Of a stretch of DNA of 64,000 nucleotides, positions 10,019-19,974 are shown in pieces. A program made the translations under genes and the position numbers. Origin of the DNA: Photobacterium salinisoli (GTDB taxonomy: Bacteria > Pseudomonadota > Gammaproteobacteria > Enterobacterales > Vibrionaceae); assembly GCF_003614885.1 (NCBI RefSeq), contig NZ_QZMS01000007.1, positions 1,364,001 through 1,428,000 on the forward strand, written 5' to 3'. The notes beneath the pieces were generated by a model that saw nothing but the letters and a program-made list of their open reading frames with translations, had not been told where the DNA came from and did no database searches. Position 1 is the stretch's first letter. Each line of letters begins with the position of its first letter.

Positions 10019-10048
10019 CAACCATGGGTATCCTACCGCATGGGGTTG
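10019..10048 (-). promoter_or_regulatory. rpsA: Possible rpsA leader hairpin
   Basis: CAACC (10019-10023) pairs with GGTTG (10044-10048), with further ATG/CAT pairing inside, about 25 nt upstream of the rpsA start. E. coli S1 represses its own translation through hairpins in this part of the leader, so an equivalent element is expected. The assignment is inference. Confidence 0.35.
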
Positions 10049-10088
10049 AAAACAAAGTCAGTTATCATTCCTTGACACCGACATACCA

Positions 10089-10781
10089 TCAGGCTGATTT
10101 CTCAGCCGACAATTTTTCTTCAATGTGAGCCAGCGCCTGTTCGGTCACTTGCTCAATCGACAGATGCGTAGAGTCTAGCACTAAAGCATCTGCTGCGGGA
10201 CGCAATGGCGCAACAGCTCGGTTGCGGTCGCGATCATCACGTTCCTGAATTTCGCTTAAAAGACTGTCAAAGTTAACACTTAAGCCTTTTTGTTGCAACT
10301 GGTTCATGCGGCGCTTGGCGCGCTCTTCGGCGCTGGCATCCAGGAAAATTTTCACTTCAGCGTTAGGAAAAACCACTGTGCCCATGTCACGGCCATCCGC
10401 AACCAGGCCAGGCTCTCCACTAAATGCACGCTGACGACGTAACAATGCTTCACGCACCCGGGGTAACGCCGCGACTTTTGATGCCGCATTGCCGACGTCT
10501 TCAGTACGTAATGTGGAAGAAACATCTTCCCCTTCCAGAATCACTTTCACCAGTTCGCCTTCGGCAATGAACTGCACATCCAGATGCGCCGCCAGCGGAA
10601 CCAATGCAGCTTCAGAATCCAGTTCTACACCATGATGAATTGCTGCCAGTGCCAGTACACGGTAAATAGCACCGGAATCCAGTAAATTCCAGCCCAGCTT
10701 ATCTGCCAACAGCATGCAAAGTGTTCCTTTACCGGCTCCACTTGGCCCATCAACAGTAATCACTGGTGCGTTTGTAGACAT
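10089..10781 (-). CDS. cmk: Cytidylate kinase
   Basis: A 230-residue nucleoside monophosphate kinase (E. coli 227) that phosphorylates CMP and dCMP. The P-loop is GPSGAGKGT (residues 12-20). LLDSGAIYR near 35 and [13 protein letters not shown] near 126 contribute CMP-binding residues, and the Arg-rich lid is near RAKRRMNQL. It lies upstream of rpsA as in E. coli. It has its own promoter downstream of the aroA terminator. Confidence 0.97.
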   Translation of the reverse strand: MSTNAPVITVDGPSGAGKGTLCMLLADKLGWNLLDSGAIYRVLALAAIHHGVELDSEAALVPLAAHLDVQFIAEGELVKVILEGEDVSSTLRTEDVGNAASKVAALPRVREALLRRQRAFSGEPGLVADGRDMGTVVFPNAEVKIFLDASAEERAKRRMNQLQQKGLSVNFDSLLSEIQERDDRDRNRAVAPLRPAADALVLDSTHLSIEQVTEQALAHIEEKLSAEKSA

Positions 10782-10837
10782 AGAATTCTCCGAATTTGTT
10801 AAACCTTCAGCAAACTTGCTGTTTCAACGCGGGCCGT

Positions 10838-10843
10838 ATTATA
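10838..10843 (-). promoter_or_regulatory. Probable cmk promoter -10
   Basis: A perfect TATAAT on the minus strand about 57 nt upstream of cmk, in the short gap after the aroA terminator. No good -35 hexamer is visible 17 nt upstream. Confidence 0.5.
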
Positions 10844-10877
10844 CGGTAAATTTGTCCTGGAGGCACTTCCAGTCGGG

Positions 10878-10908
10878 AAAAAAGTCACCCAGCCTTAAGC
10901 TGGGTGAC
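10878..10908 (-). terminator. Rho-independent terminator of aroA
   Basis: A perfect 10-bp stem, GTCACCCAGC (10884-10893) with GCTGGGTGAC (10899-10908) and a 5-nt loop, followed on the minus strand by six T. Confidence 0.92.
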
Positions 10909-10931
10909 AGGGACAAATCTGAAGTAATGAA

Positions 10932-12215
10932 TCAATGGCTTAATGCGGCCAGCTTCTCGAAGTAATCCGGGAATGTTTTCGAGGTACACTTGGGATCATT
11001 AATTGTCACCGGCGTGTCTTCGCTCAGTGCAACTAAGGAAAAACACATTGCCATGCGGTGATCATCGTAAGTGTCGATAGCTGCATGTTGCAGCTGCGCC
11101 GGAGGCGTGATGATAATGTAATCTTCGCCTTCCTCGACTGTCGCGCCCACTTTACGCAGCTCTGTTGCCATGGCAGACAAACGATCCGTTTCTTTCACCC
11201 GCCAGTTATAAACATTACGGATAGCGGTGGTCCCTTCGGCAAACAATGCCGTTGTGGCAATCGTCATGGCAGCATCCGGGATATGGTTAAAATCCATATC
11301 TACACCGTGAAGTGTGCCACGACGGGCGATGACATAATTATCACCCCACTCTATCTCAGCGCCCATAGCCGCCAGCGCTTCAGCAAACTGGGTATCGCCC
11401 TGAATGCTGGACTTACCAATCCCCGTGACTTTCACAGCACCGCCTTTAATGGCGGCGGCAGCGAGGAAATAAGACGCTGAAGAAGCGTCACCTTCTACCA
11501 TAAAATCACCCGGCGACTGATATTGCTGACCGCCTTTGACAATAAAACGCTGGTAATTGTCGTTCTCTACCTGTACCCCAAATTGCGCCATGATGTGCAG
11601 GGTAATATCAATGTAGGGTTTGGAAACCAGCTCGCCTTTGATGCGGATTACTGTCTCTTCTGACGCCAGAGGTGCTGTCATCAGAAAAGCGGTCAGAAAC
11701 TGGCTGGAAATGGAACCATCAATCTCTACTTCACCGCCTTTGAGGTCGGTTCCCTTAATTTTCAGCGGCGGAAAGCCCTCATTTTCGAGGTAAGTAATAT
11801 CTGCACCGGCACTGCGCAGCGCATCGACCAAATGGCCAATCGGGCGCTCTTTCATTCTCGGCTCTCCGGTCAGCACATACTCACCCGAGCCCAAGCTTAA
11901 GGCCGCAGCTAACGGACGCATCGCCGTACCCGCGTTGCCCAGAAACAGCTCAAGCGGCTGTTTGGCATGAAATGCCTGCCCCAGCCCCTGTACTTCACAG
12001 ACGGTTTTGTCCTCTGAAAGCTGATACGAAACGCCCAGTTTGGTGAGAGCATTGAGCATGTGACGGATATCGTCACTGTCGAGCAGATTCGTCAGACGCG
12101 TCGTGCCGTTCGCCAGTGCCGCCAGCAAGAGGGCCCGGTTAGACACACTTTTGGAACCCGGCAGGTTCACTTCCCCGTCAATACGCTGAATTGGCTGTAA
12201 AGTTAAACTCTCCAT
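10932..12215 (-). CDS. aroA: 3-phosphoshikimate 1-carboxyvinyltransferase (EPSP synthase)
   Basis: A 427-residue enzyme (E. coli 427) for the sixth shikimate step, joining PEP to shikimate 3-phosphate. Visible motifs are [17 protein letters not shown] (about 20-36), the PEP-binding loop [15 protein letters not shown] (about 90-104) and [13 protein letters not shown] near the C terminus. The [12 protein letters not shown] loop has the Gly and Pro typical of class I, glyphosate-sensitive enzymes. It is a stand-alone gene here, not preceded by serC as in E. coli; serC lies 3.5 kb away next to gyrA. Confidence 0.98.
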   Translation of the reverse strand: MESLTLQPIQRIDGEVNLPGSKSVSNRALLLAALANGTTRLTNLLDSDDIRHMLNALTKLGVSYQLSEDKTVCEVQGLGQAFHAKQPLELFLGNAGTAMRPLAAALSLGSGEYVLTGEPRMKERPIGHLVDALRSAGADITYLENEGFPPLKIKGTDLKGGEVEIDGSISSQFLTAFLMTAPLASEETVIRIKGELVSKPYIDITLHIMAQFGVQVENDNYQRFIVKGGQQYQSPGDFMVEGDASSASYFLAAAAIKGGAVKVTGIGKSSIQGDTQFAEALAAMGAEIEWGDNYVIARRGTLHGVDMDFNHIPDAAMTIATTALFAEGTTAIRNVYNWRVKETDRLSAMATELRKVGATVEEGEDYIIITPPAQLQHAAIDTYDDHRMAMCFSLVALSEDTPVTINDPKCTSKTFPDYFEKLAALSH

Positions 12216-12306
12216 TGGGTGATTTTTCTATCCTGTTGTATTTGCGTTTCCGCAGAGTAACCAATATTTCGAAGTGATGCTAGTCATCCCCGGGTTCAAA
12301 ACGCGC

Positions 12307-12339
12307 TATCCCCCGCCAGACTGAGCCTGACAGGGGATA
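12307..12339 (-). terminator. Hairpin downstream of the DUF5666 gene
   Basis: TATCCCC (12307-12313) pairs with GGGGATA (12333-12339). It lies after the DUF5666 stop on the minus strand. The U tract is short (GTTTTG), so termination is likely but not certain. Confidence 0.42.
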
Positions 12340-12390
12340 ACCCTGCTTACGAAACTTTGTGACAGGGTCTTTTTCACTGGCAGAATGCCC

Positions 12391-13635
12391 CTAGTCATCC
12401 AGACGGCACTGGCTGACGGCCGAGCCATCAAAATAACATTCCAGGTCGACCCACTGCCCCTCAAAGCCACTCAGTGAAGTATCCGAGGCAGCATAGCCCC
12501 AGATCGTATTCCCGGACACCGGGCCTTGCAGACTGATTTCAGCTTCTTGCAATTCAGGTTCGATTTCACGCACCAGATACTGGCCATCAACTAAGCTGCC
12601 TTCAAGCTCGACCCACTGCCCGTCCAGTGTGGCTTTCGTCAGGCCGTCCTCAAGACGAACCGTTGCGCTCATCAGCAATTCAACGCCATTCACAGACAGG
12701 GTGTCATTCCTATACTGCGCTGTTCCTTCAAAGCTGAACCGATCCGTTGTGACCTGAGAAGAAGACAGTTCGAAGTCCACTTCAAGAGCGGTCAGCTGAC
12801 CTGCCTGATTGACCAGTTCAACCTCGACCGTGCGACCGGTGATCAGATCAGACTGAACGCCATCTTGGTAGCGGGTATCTGCTGTCAGCGTCACGACAGT
12901 ACGGCTATTGAGTTCAATGGCTGTTTTTTCGCGGTTAACAAAAGTGATCACACCTTCAAGCTCTTTACCATCCATTTCCGCGGCATCTTCGGCGTCAACC
13001 TCGGCAGCCCGGAAGATACCGTCAGCGAACACGCCTGTCACTTCTACCCACTGCCCATTCTGTAACGGCTCATCATCCAGAGCCGCACCGGCAAAATTCA
13101 CCACAGTGCCATTGATCACGAAGGTCTGCGCTGAAGTATCCAGCTGACTGACACGGCCTTCCACTTCACTGATCGCCGTCGCATCGATCGCCTCTACTGC
13201 AGTCAGGGTCAGGCTGCCATCGGCCTGTGGCTGCGCGAAAAGCAGCGCAAAATCACCCACCTGCACGCTCGTCGTCACCTGTCCCAGCAGCACTGCCTGA
13301 CCATTGACCGTGATGGACTGCCCATCGACTGTGGTCACTTCGCCGCTCATGATAGGTTCGAGCTCTATCTCACTCACCCGGCCATCATCGCTGTCGATTT
13401 CAACCTGCATCCCTGAAGCCACATCCGCCAGTAAAAGAGGCTGGTCCTGATAAGACACACCGGCCGATGCGACATCCAGACTGCGACCATTCACCGACAT
13501 TGTCGCTTGTTCAGCCTGGACACTGTCTACGGTACCAAGCAAAGTCCCTGAATAGGCCTGTTGCGTATCAGAATCGCTGCCACCACACGCACTCAGCAAG
13601 CCGCCCAACACGGTAACTGAAAGAATTTTTTTCAT
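12391..13635 (-). CDS. DUF5666 repeat lipoprotein
   Basis: A 414-residue exported protein. The signal peptide ends in the lipobox LLSAC with Cys17, so it should be lipid-anchored. Asp is absent at +2 (Gly), which favours the outer membrane. The rest is about six copies of a beta-rich repeat of roughly 60-70 residues, each with the pattern G-x-V...I-x-V-N-G...V-x-V-x-G, for example GEVTTVDGQSITVNGQAV; this is the DUF5666 pattern. It is very acidic. The function of the family is unknown; OB-like small beta domains are plausible. It diverges from a response regulator/histidine kinase pair and may be its target or accessory sensor. Confidence 0.8.
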   Translation of the reverse strand: MKKILSVTVLGGLLSACGGSDSDTQQAYSGTLLGTVDSVQAEQATMSVNGRSLDVASAGVSYQDQPLLLADVASGMQVEIDSDDGRVSEIELEPIMSGEVTTVDGQSITVNGQAVLLGQVTTSVQVGDFALLFAQPQADGSLTLTAVEAIDATAISEVEGRVSQLDTSAQTFVINGTVVNFAGAALDDEPLQNGQWVEVTGVFADGIFRAAEVDAEDAAEMDGKELEGVITFVNREKTAIELNSRTVVTLTADTRYQDGVQSDLITGRTVEVELVNQAGQLTALEVDFELSSSQVTTDRFSFEGTAQYRNDTLSVNGVELLMSATVRLEDGLTKATLDGQWVELEGSLVDGQYLVREIEPELQEAEISLQGPVSGNTIWGYAASDTSLSGFEGQWVDLECYFDGSAVSQCRLDD

Positions 13636-13729
13636 GATTTCTGACCCTTATGTTCGCTTTCATTCTTGATACGGCATATGGTATGCAATGAGACGTGAAG
13701 TATTCGTGAAGACGCATAAAGGAGGCTGC

Positions 13730-14398
13730 ATGCGGGTTCTGATTGTGGAAGATAACCATAAAGTATCGGAAACCATTGCCGATTATCTGGAGCTGGAAGG
13801 CATGGAAACTGACTTTGCCTTTCACGGCGAAGCGGCGGTGGCTCTGGTCGCAGAGAATCATTATGACGTCATTATTATGGACATCATGATGCCAAGAGCG
13901 GATGGTATTACCACGGTACAGACACTGCGTCAGGAGCTGTTCTGCAACACCCCTATTTTGTTTCTCACAGCCAAGGACGGCCTGGACAGCAAGGTCGCGG
14001 CATTTAATGCCGGTGGTGATGATTACCTGCTCAAACCCTTCGCAATGGAAGAGCTGACTCTGCGTTTGAAAGCCCTTGCCAGCCGGGGGCCCAGACAGGA
14101 CATTGGCATCCTGACCTATGCCGATATCGCGCTCAACCCTCAGACTGAAGAAGTGAGTCGGGCGGGTCAACCCATCAAGCTCAGCCGCATTCAGTTCAAG
14201 ATTCTCCGGTTGTTGTTACGTCAGGCACCGGCTGTTGTCAGCCGGCAGGAAGTGATCGATGCCGTATGGGGGGAAGATGCGCCGCCCAGCGATGCGTTGC
14301 GCAGCCATGTTTACAGCTTGCGAAATGCCCTCGATAAAGGATTTGAGACCAGCAGACTAGAGACAATTCATGGCAAAGGTTACCGACTCAAAAGCTGA
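13730..14398 (+). CDS. OmpR-family response regulator
   Basis: About 222 residues. The receiver domain is at 1-115, with acidic pocket EDN, phosphoacceptor Asp51 in IIMDIMMPRADG and the switch Lys in YLLKPF. The winged-helix DNA-binding domain is at about 125-222, with the end ETIHGKGYRL typical of OmpR/PhoB. I chose ATG 13730 because AAAGGAGG ends 5 bases upstream. It overlaps the kinase gene by 29 bp. Its target is unknown, but it is divergent from the DUF5666 lipoprotein gene, sharing a 94-bp control region. Confidence 0.9.
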   Translation: MRVLIVEDNHKVSETIADYLELEGMETDFAFHGEAAVALVAENHYDVIIMDIMMPRADGITTVQTLRQELFCNTPILFLTAKDGLDSKVAAFNAGGDDYLLKPFAMEELTLRLKALASRGPRQDIGILTYADIALNPQTEEVSRAGQPIKLSRIQFKILRLLLRQAPAVVSRQEVIDAVWGEDAPPSDALRSHVYSLRNALDKGFETSRLETIHGKGYRLKS

Positions 14399-15626
14399 TC
14401 GCATCTATCCCAGCATTTTTCATCGTCTGAGAATCAGTTTTTTACTGCTCACCCTAGCGATGTTCGGGTTATTTGGTTCGGTTATTTTCATCGCAGAAGA
14501 ACAACTCGAAATCATCAGCCTGCATCATTGGCTGGATACTGAGGCCAATCAGTATGCCCAGGAATACCTGACCACAGGCAATAACACTCCGCTGCCAAAC
14601 CCAGAGGAATTTGCCAGTTACTGGAGCGAAGAAACCCTGCCTTACTGGCTGGTTCCCTATAACAAGCCCGGATTTTACGAACACTTGCTCGGCACCGAAG
14701 ATAAACATTTTACCGTGATTGAGCATCCCTCGGGCAAAGGGCTTTTCTATCTGGTCTTTCAGGACGATGCCGATGACTATCTTGATGAGTATGAGAATAA
14801 CCTCCATAACATCACACTGATCCTGGGAATGGCCGTGACTCTGGCCATCGCGGCCTATGGTGTCTACCTGGCCCGAACTTTGTCTCAGCCGCTGATCGCT
14901 ATCCAGAAGAAAATTGCCCAGATGCCACCTGGCGAGCCTGTCTTTGACCTGGATACCGCCTTTAGCGAAACCCGAGCCATTGAACAAAGCCTGCGCGACA
15001 GTAAGCTCAACATCGCAAAATTTTTTCAGCGAGAGCAGGAATTCAGCCGGTTTGCTTCCCATGAGCTCAGAACACCTATCATGGTGATTAAGGGGTCTGC
15101 AGATATCCTCAAAAGGATCCCGGATCAACCACGCATTGCACAAAAGGCCGTAAGCCGCTTACAGCAAGCAAGTCAGGAGATGACTTTATTAACAGAAACT
15201 TTCTTGCTCCTTGGCCGCGAGCAGATAGATGAAAGCTTCTTCTCGCCATGTCATATCGCCACGATTTTGCAGCAGCAACTGGATGAGCTTTCCCCCTTAT
15301 TTGCCCGTCAGAATACCAGCTACGAGCTTACACTCAATCACACGGCTACCGTGCAGGCACCGGAAAGTTTTGTCTCAATCATTATCAACAACCTGATCAA
15401 AAATGCCTTCAGCTACAGCATTGGAAATATTGATATCGCCCTGAACGGCATTCAGCTAAGCATAGCCAACAGACATGGCGGGCACGATACAGAAAACGCC
15501 GGTTATGGCTGCGGGCTGGTGATCGTCAGCCGGATATGCGAAAGAATGGGATGGGATTACCAGGCAGAAGATAATGGTGAAGTGTTTACGACCCACCTGA
15601 CGTTCAAAGACAGTCGCCTAACATAA
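14370..15626 (+). CDS. Membrane sensor histidine kinase
   Basis: A 418-residue sensor kinase. Membrane segments lie at about 18-41 and 146-168, framing a periplasmic domain of about 105 residues rich in acidic and aromatic residues. A short HAMP-like linker follows, then the dimerisation H-box FASHELRTP with phospho-His at about 231 and an N-box (IIINNLIKNAFSYS). The ATPase lid is compact, and a classic DxGxG G1 box is not obvious; the region reads LSIANRHGGHDTENAGYGCG. It still resembles short QseC/PhoQ-like kinases that keep the G2 glycines. It overlaps the regulator gene, so the two are coupled. The stimulus is unknown. Confidence 0.87.
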   Translation: MAKVTDSKADRIYPSIFHRLRISFLLLTLAMFGLFGSVIFIAEEQLEIISLHHWLDTEANQYAQEYLTTGNNTPLPNPEEFASYWSEETLPYWLVPYNKPGFYEHLLGTEDKHFTVIEHPSGKGLFYLVFQDDADDYLDEYENNLHNITLILGMAVTLAIAAYGVYLARTLSQPLIAIQKKIAQMPPGEPVFDLDTAFSETRAIEQSLRDSKLNIAKFFQREQEFSRFASHELRTPIMVIKGSADILKRIPDQPRIAQKAVSRLQQASQEMTLLTETFLLLGREQIDESFFSPCHIATILQQQLDELSPLFARQNTSYELTLNHTATVQAPESFVSIIINNLIKNAFSYSIGNIDIALNGIQLSIANRHGGHDTENAGYGCGLVIVSRICERMGWDYQAEDNGEVFTTHLTFKDSRLT

Positions 15627-15631
15627 ACAAA

Positions 15632-15655
15632 CAAGCCGCCTTAACAGGCGGCTTG
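15632..15655. terminator. Terminator between the histidine kinase gene and serC
   Basis: CAAGCCGCC (15632-15640) pairs with GGCGGCTTG (15647-15655). On the minus strand it is followed by TTTGTTT, so it mainly serves serC; on the plus strand the U tract is weak. Confidence 0.7.
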
Positions 15656-15673
15656 ACTGCAGATCTCTTTTAC

Positions 15674-16756
15674 TCAGGCATTATCGCGTTCGAATGCCGC
15701 CATGAAATCGACCAGCGCCTGAACACCTTCAATTGGCATCGCATTATAAATAGAGGCCCGCATACCGCCAACTACACGGTGACCAGCCAAGGCTTTCAAA
15801 CCCGCGGCATCCGCCTGTTGCAAAAAGGCTTTATCCAGTTCCGCATTTTTCAGCTGGAAAGGGACATTCATTAATGAACGGTTAGCCTGATGCACTTCAT
15901 TACGATAAAAGTCTGACTGATCAATAAAGTCATAAAGCAATTTCGCTTTTGCTTCATTGCGCGCTTGCATCACCTCTACGCCACCGATGGCTTTCAGCCA
16001 CTTGAACACTTCACCGGCCAGATACCAGGCAAAGGTTGGTGGTGTATTAAACATAGATTCTTTTTCTGCCAGCACTTTGTAATCAAGTATGCTTGGCAGG
16101 ATATCTTTGGCCAGACCCAGTAAATCATCACGTACAATCACGATTGTCAGACCGGCAGGGCCGATATTTTTCTGCGCCCCGGCGTAGATCACCCCGTACT
16201 GCGAGACATCGATTTTGCGCGACAAAATGGTAGAAGACATATCGGCGACAATCGGCTTGTCAGTCTGTGGCAGGTCACGGATCTCAATACCATCGATTGT
16301 CTCGTTCGGACAGAAATGCACATAGGCCGCGTGTTCAGTCAGCGCCCAGTCACTTGCCGGCAGGACGGCTTTTTTGCCTTCTCGCTCGCACGTAATATCA
16401 ATCACATTCGGCTGACAGTATTTCTTGGCTTCGTCGATGGCGCTGTGTGCCCAGTAGCCGCCGTCAATGTAGTCAGCTGTTGTGGCATCGCCCAGCAGGT
16501 TCATCGGCACGGCAGCAAACTGTGCCCGTGCACCACCGTGGCAGAAAAGAACATGGTAGTTGTCAGGTATAGCCAGCAGGTCACGTAAATCACGCTCGGA
16601 CTGTTCTGCTACAGCGATAAAGTCTTTACTTCGATGGCTGATCTCCATGACCGAGGTTCCCAGACCATTCCAGTTCACCAATTCCTGTTGGGCTTTTACC
16701 AACACTTCTGCTGGCATCATTGCTGGACCTGCACAAAAGTTATAAACCTTATCCAT
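15674..16756 (-). CDS. serC: Phosphoserine aminotransferase
   Basis: About 360 residues, a PLP enzyme of fold type I. It transaminates 3-phosphohydroxypyruvate in serine synthesis and also acts in pyridoxal phosphate synthesis. The N terminus [15 protein letters not shown] matches SerC. The PLP lysine is in [14 protein letters not shown], and [10 protein letters not shown] holds the cofactor phosphate-binding loop. The start ATG 16756 is set by homology; an upstream in-frame ATG (16768) adds four residues and sits directly on AGGAG. It is separated from aroA, unlike the E. coli serC-aroA operon. Confidence 0.96.
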   Translation of the reverse strand: MDKVYNFCAGPAMMPAEVLVKAQQELVNWNGLGTSVMEISHRSKDFIAVAEQSERDLRDLLAIPDNYHVLFCHGGARAQFAAVPMNLLGDATTADYIDGGYWAHSAIDEAKKYCQPNVIDITCEREGKKAVLPASDWALTEHAAYVHFCPNETIDGIEIRDLPQTDKPIVADMSSTILSRKIDVSQYGVIYAGAQKNIGPAGLTIVIVRDDLLGLAKDILPSILDYKVLAEKESMFNTPPTFAWYLAGEVFKWLKAIGGVEVMQARNEAKAKLLYDFIDQSDFYRNEVHQANRSLMNVPFQLKNAELDKAFLQQADAAGLKALAGHRVVGGMRASIYNAMPIEGVQALVDFMAAFERDNA

Positions 16757-16950
16757 GATGAGAAACATGCTCCTGCTTTGCGAAAATGTGGTGACCCTGT
16801 TATCAACATCATGAATAACTGGATCTGTGTTTTATTTTTTTACACTTTTCATTCGTTGCTGAAAACCTTTTTTGTTGAGTAAACAATAAAAAATACCGAT
16901 AAGCGTCAGCGAAACAAACAAAAGAGGGATTTTGCTAAAAAAATGTTATA

Positions 16951-16979
16951 AAAAAACGCAGCTGTTAAGCTGCGTTTTT
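16951..16979. terminator. Bidirectional terminator after gyrA
   Basis: ACGCAGCT (16956-16963) pairs with AGCTGCGT (16968-16975) with loop GTTA and flanking A and T runs. It serves gyrA on the minus strand. Confidence 0.9.
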
Positions 16980-16995
16980 ATGGTTAAGCTAACAA

Positions 16996-19638
16996 TCAGT
17001 CTTCGCTGCTGTCTTTGGCTTCATCACCTTCTTCAGGCAATACCGCATCGGTATCCGTTGTCACTTCCGCCACAACTTCTTCGCCGTCAACTTGCGTCAA
17101 CTCGTCATCCTCAGGTTCCTCAATACGCTGAAGGCCAACAACTTGTTCATCTTCTGCAGTACGGATAAGGGTAACACCCTGAGTATTTCGACCTACGCGG
17201 CTGACTTCTGCAACACGGGTACGCACCAGAGTACCGGCATTGGTGATCATCATGAATTCATCACCCTCCTGTACCTGAACCGCACCAACCACAGAGCCAT
17301 TACGCTCGGAGACCTTGATAGAAACAACACCCTGAGTCGCACGGCTCTTCGCCGGGTACTCTTCCAGGCTGGTACGTTTACCGTAACCGTTTTCAGTCAC
17401 TGTCAGCACGTCGCCTTCGTTACCAGGTACGATGAGCGATACCACTTTGTCGTCATTGGCCAGCTTGATACCGCGGACACCCGCCGCTGTACGGCCCATG
17501 CCACGCACTTGTTCTTCAGAGAAGCGCACCACTTTACCGGCGGCAGAGAACAACATGATGTCATTGCTGCTGTCAGTGATATTGACACCAATCAGTGAAT
17601 CACCTTCACGCAGGTTCACGGCAATAATACCGGCGCTACGAGGACGGCTGAAATCAGTCAGCGGTGTTTTCTTAACTGTACCGTCAGCCGTTGCCATGAA
17701 GATGAATTTATCTTCTTCATATTCTTTCACTGGCAGAATCGCGGTAATACGCTCATTCTCTTCCAGAGGCAGAATGTTCACAATTGGCTTGCCACGTGCA
17801 GTCCGGCTAGCCTGCGGTAACTGGTAAACCTTCAGCCAGTACATACGGCCGCGGCTTGAGAAGCACAGGATGGTATCGTGGGTATTGGCAACCAGCAGGC
17901 GTTCAATGAAGTCTTCATCCTTCATACGCGTTGCTGCACGGCCTTTACCACCGCGACGCTGTGCTTCGTAATCTGCCAGCAGCTGATATTTCACATAGCC
18001 ATGGTGAGACAAAGTCACCACCACATCTTCTTGTGTAATCAGGTCTTCCAGGTCGATATCATGGCTGGCCGCTGTGATTTCGGTACGGCGAACATCATTG
18101 AACTGCTCTCGGGCAAGTTCAAGTTCACCACGAATCACTTCCATCAGGCGCTCAGCACTGCTCAGGATCAGCATCAGCTCTTCGATCTGAGTCAACAGAC
18201 CTTTGTACTCGTCGAGAATTTTCTCGTGTTCCAGACCAGTTAGCTTGTGCAAACGCAGGTCCAGAATGGCCTGTGCCTGTTGTTCCGTCAGGTAGTACAT
18301 ACCCTCGCGAACACCCAGCTCAGCAGCCAGCCACTCAGGGCGAGCCGCATCAACACCGGCACGTTCCAGCATTGTCGCCACGTCACCCAACTGCCAAGGA
18401 CGGGCCAGCAGGCCTTCACGGGCAATTTGAGGCGTCGCCGCCTGACGGATCAGATCGATGATTTCATCGATATTGACCAGTGCAATCGCCAGACCTTCCA
18501 GAATATGCGCACGCTCACGCGCCTTACGCAGTTCAAAGATGGTACGACGTGTTACCACTTCACGACGGTGGTTAACAAAGCTTTCCAGCATCTCTTTCAG
18601 ATTGAAAAGCTTAGGTTGGCCGTTTTTATCCAGCGCCACCATGTTAATACCAAACGTGGTTTGCAGCTGAGTCTGTGCATACAGGTTGTTCAGTACCACC
18701 TCAGCCACAGCGTCACGGCGACACTCGATAACAATGCGCATGCCGTCTTTATCAGACTCATCACGCAGTGCACTGATACCCTCGACTTTCTTCTCTTTGA
18801 CCAGTTCAGCGATTTTTTCAATCAGACGGGCTTTGTTGACCTGATAGGGAATCTCGGTGACAACGATGGTTTCTTTACCATTTTTGTCTGATTCGATATC
18901 GGCTTTAGAGCGCATGTAAACTTTACCGCGCCCCGTTTTATAAGCGTCAACAATACCTTTACGCCCACTGATCATCGCCGCTGTCGGGAAATCGGGGCCA
19001 GGTATATATTCCATCAGCTGGTCGATGGTAATTTGATCGTTGTCCATAAAGGCCAGACAGCCGTCAATCACCTCACCCAGATTATGCGGTGGAATATTCG
19101 TCGCCATACCTACGGCAATACCGGATGCACCGTTAACCAGCAGGTTAGGAATTTTGGTTGGCAACACAGCAGGAATGCGCTCTGTGCCATCGTAGTTGTC
19201 GACAAAGTCGACAGTTTCTTTATCCAGGTCGGCCAGCAGTTCGTGAGCAATTTTGCTCATCCGCACTTCGGTATAACGCATTGCCGCGGCAGAGTCGCCA
19301 TCAATGGAACCGAAGTTACCCTGGCCGTCAACCAGCATATAACGAAGGGAGAAAGGTTGTGCCATACGAACAATAGTGTCGTATACCGCACTATCACCAT
19401 GAGGGTGATATTTACCGATCACGTCGCCCACAACACGGGCAGATTTTTTGTATGGTTTATTCCAGTCATTACCGAGTACGTTCATCGCGAATAGTACGCG
19501 GCGATGTACCGGCTTCAGGCCATCACGCACATCAGGAAGAGCACGACCCACGATGACTGACATCGCGTAGTCGAGGTATGAGCCTTTCAGCTCCTCTTCA
19601 ATGTTTACCGGCGTGATCTCTTTTGCAAGATCGCTCAT
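16996..19638 (-). CDS. gyrA: DNA gyrase subunit A
   Basis: An 880-residue subunit (E. coli 875) that cuts and rejoins DNA and wraps it for negative supercoiling. The catalytic Tyr is in [11 protein letters not shown], and the quinolone-pocket segment is [18 protein letters not shown]. It has Ser and Asp at the positions equivalent to E. coli 83 and 87, the wild-type state. The C-terminal beta-pinwheel repeats carry the GyrA-box-like segment [10 protein letters not shown], and the tail after about residue 840 is very acidic. It is divergent from ubiG, as in E. coli. Confidence 0.98.
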   Translation of the reverse strand: MSDLAKEITPVNIEEELKGSYLDYAMSVIVGRALPDVRDGLKPVHRRVLFAMNVLGNDWNKPYKKSARVVGDVIGKYHPHGDSAVYDTIVRMAQPFSLRYMLVDGQGNFGSIDGDSAAAMRYTEVRMSKIAHELLADLDKETVDFVDNYDGTERIPAVLPTKIPNLLVNGASGIAVGMATNIPPHNLGEVIDGCLAFMDNDQITIDQLMEYIPGPDFPTAAMISGRKGIVDAYKTGRGKVYMRSKADIESDKNGKETIVVTEIPYQVNKARLIEKIAELVKEKKVEGISALRDESDKDGMRIVIECRRDAVAEVVLNNLYAQTQLQTTFGINMVALDKNGQPKLFNLKEMLESFVNHRREVVTRRTIFELRKARERAHILEGLAIALVNIDEIIDLIRQAATPQIAREGLLARPWQLGDVATMLERAGVDAARPEWLAAELGVREGMYYLTEQQAQAILDLRLHKLTGLEHEKILDEYKGLLTQIEELMLILSSAERLMEVIRGELELAREQFNDVRRTEITAASHDIDLEDLITQEDVVVTLSHHGYVKYQLLADYEAQRRGGKGRAATRMKDEDFIERLLVANTHDTILCFSSRGRMYWLKVYQLPQASRTARGKPIVNILPLEENERITAILPVKEYEEDKFIFMATADGTVKKTPLTDFSRPRSAGIIAVNLREGDSLIGVNITDSSNDIMLFSAAGKVVRFSEEQVRGMGRTAAGVRGIKLANDDKVVSLIVPGNEGDVLTVTENGYGKRTSLEEYPAKSRATQGVVSIKVSERNGSVVGAVQVQEGDEFMMITNAGTLVRTRVAEVSRVGRNTQGVTLIRTAEDEQVVGLQRIEEPEDDELTQVDGEEVVAEVTTDTDAVLPEEGDEAKDSSED

Positions 19639-19974
19639 GGAGCCACTATCCCTCAGGTAGATTCTGTCGTATTTTTATACGTGCAAGGTGCGGGAATATA
19701 GCATATTTCCCACTTAATAGGCACACCTTTCAGTGCCTTTCTTGTGAGTAATTTTACGAATTGAAAATAAACTCTTGTCCTTCTGTGCACTCCAAGGGGG
19801 TTCTCCCCGCCATCAAGTGAAGGTTTTTAATACAGAAAAACAGCAACTGGTGAAAGATACACCAGCTTAACTGTATTTTCTTGCGACAGACCAGGGTTAG
19901 GCAAACAAGCATTTCATGTCAGCCGTCTTTCGCTATAATGCCCGCTCTGACATCAATGGAAATGGCGAGCAATA
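19639..19974. promoter_or_regulatory. gyrA-ubiG divergent control region
   Basis: 336 nt with no gene. On the plus strand TATAAT (19934-19939) lies 36 nt before ubiG, with a weak -35 (TTTCAT, 19912-19917). On the minus strand TATATT near 19691-19700 is a candidate -10 for gyrA, inside a small inverted repeat. A nested inverted repeat is at 19829-19877. Confidence 0.55.
19829..19877. repeat. Nested inverted repeat between gyrA and ubiG
   Basis: The outer arms are AATACAG (19829-19835) and CTGTATT (19871-19877). The inner arms are CTGGTG (19847-19852) and CACCAG (19860-19865). It forms a two-stage hairpin upstream of the ubiG promoter. Confidence 0.5.

Noticed and set aside
13568-14170. 200-codon minus-strand frame across the DUF5666/regulator junction
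   Set aside because: It overlaps a certain response regulator and the lipoprotein start; composition is not protein-like.
18247-18891. 214-codon plus-strand frame antisense to gyrA
   Set aside because: Mirror of strongly biased gyrA codon use; gyrA is certain on the other strand.
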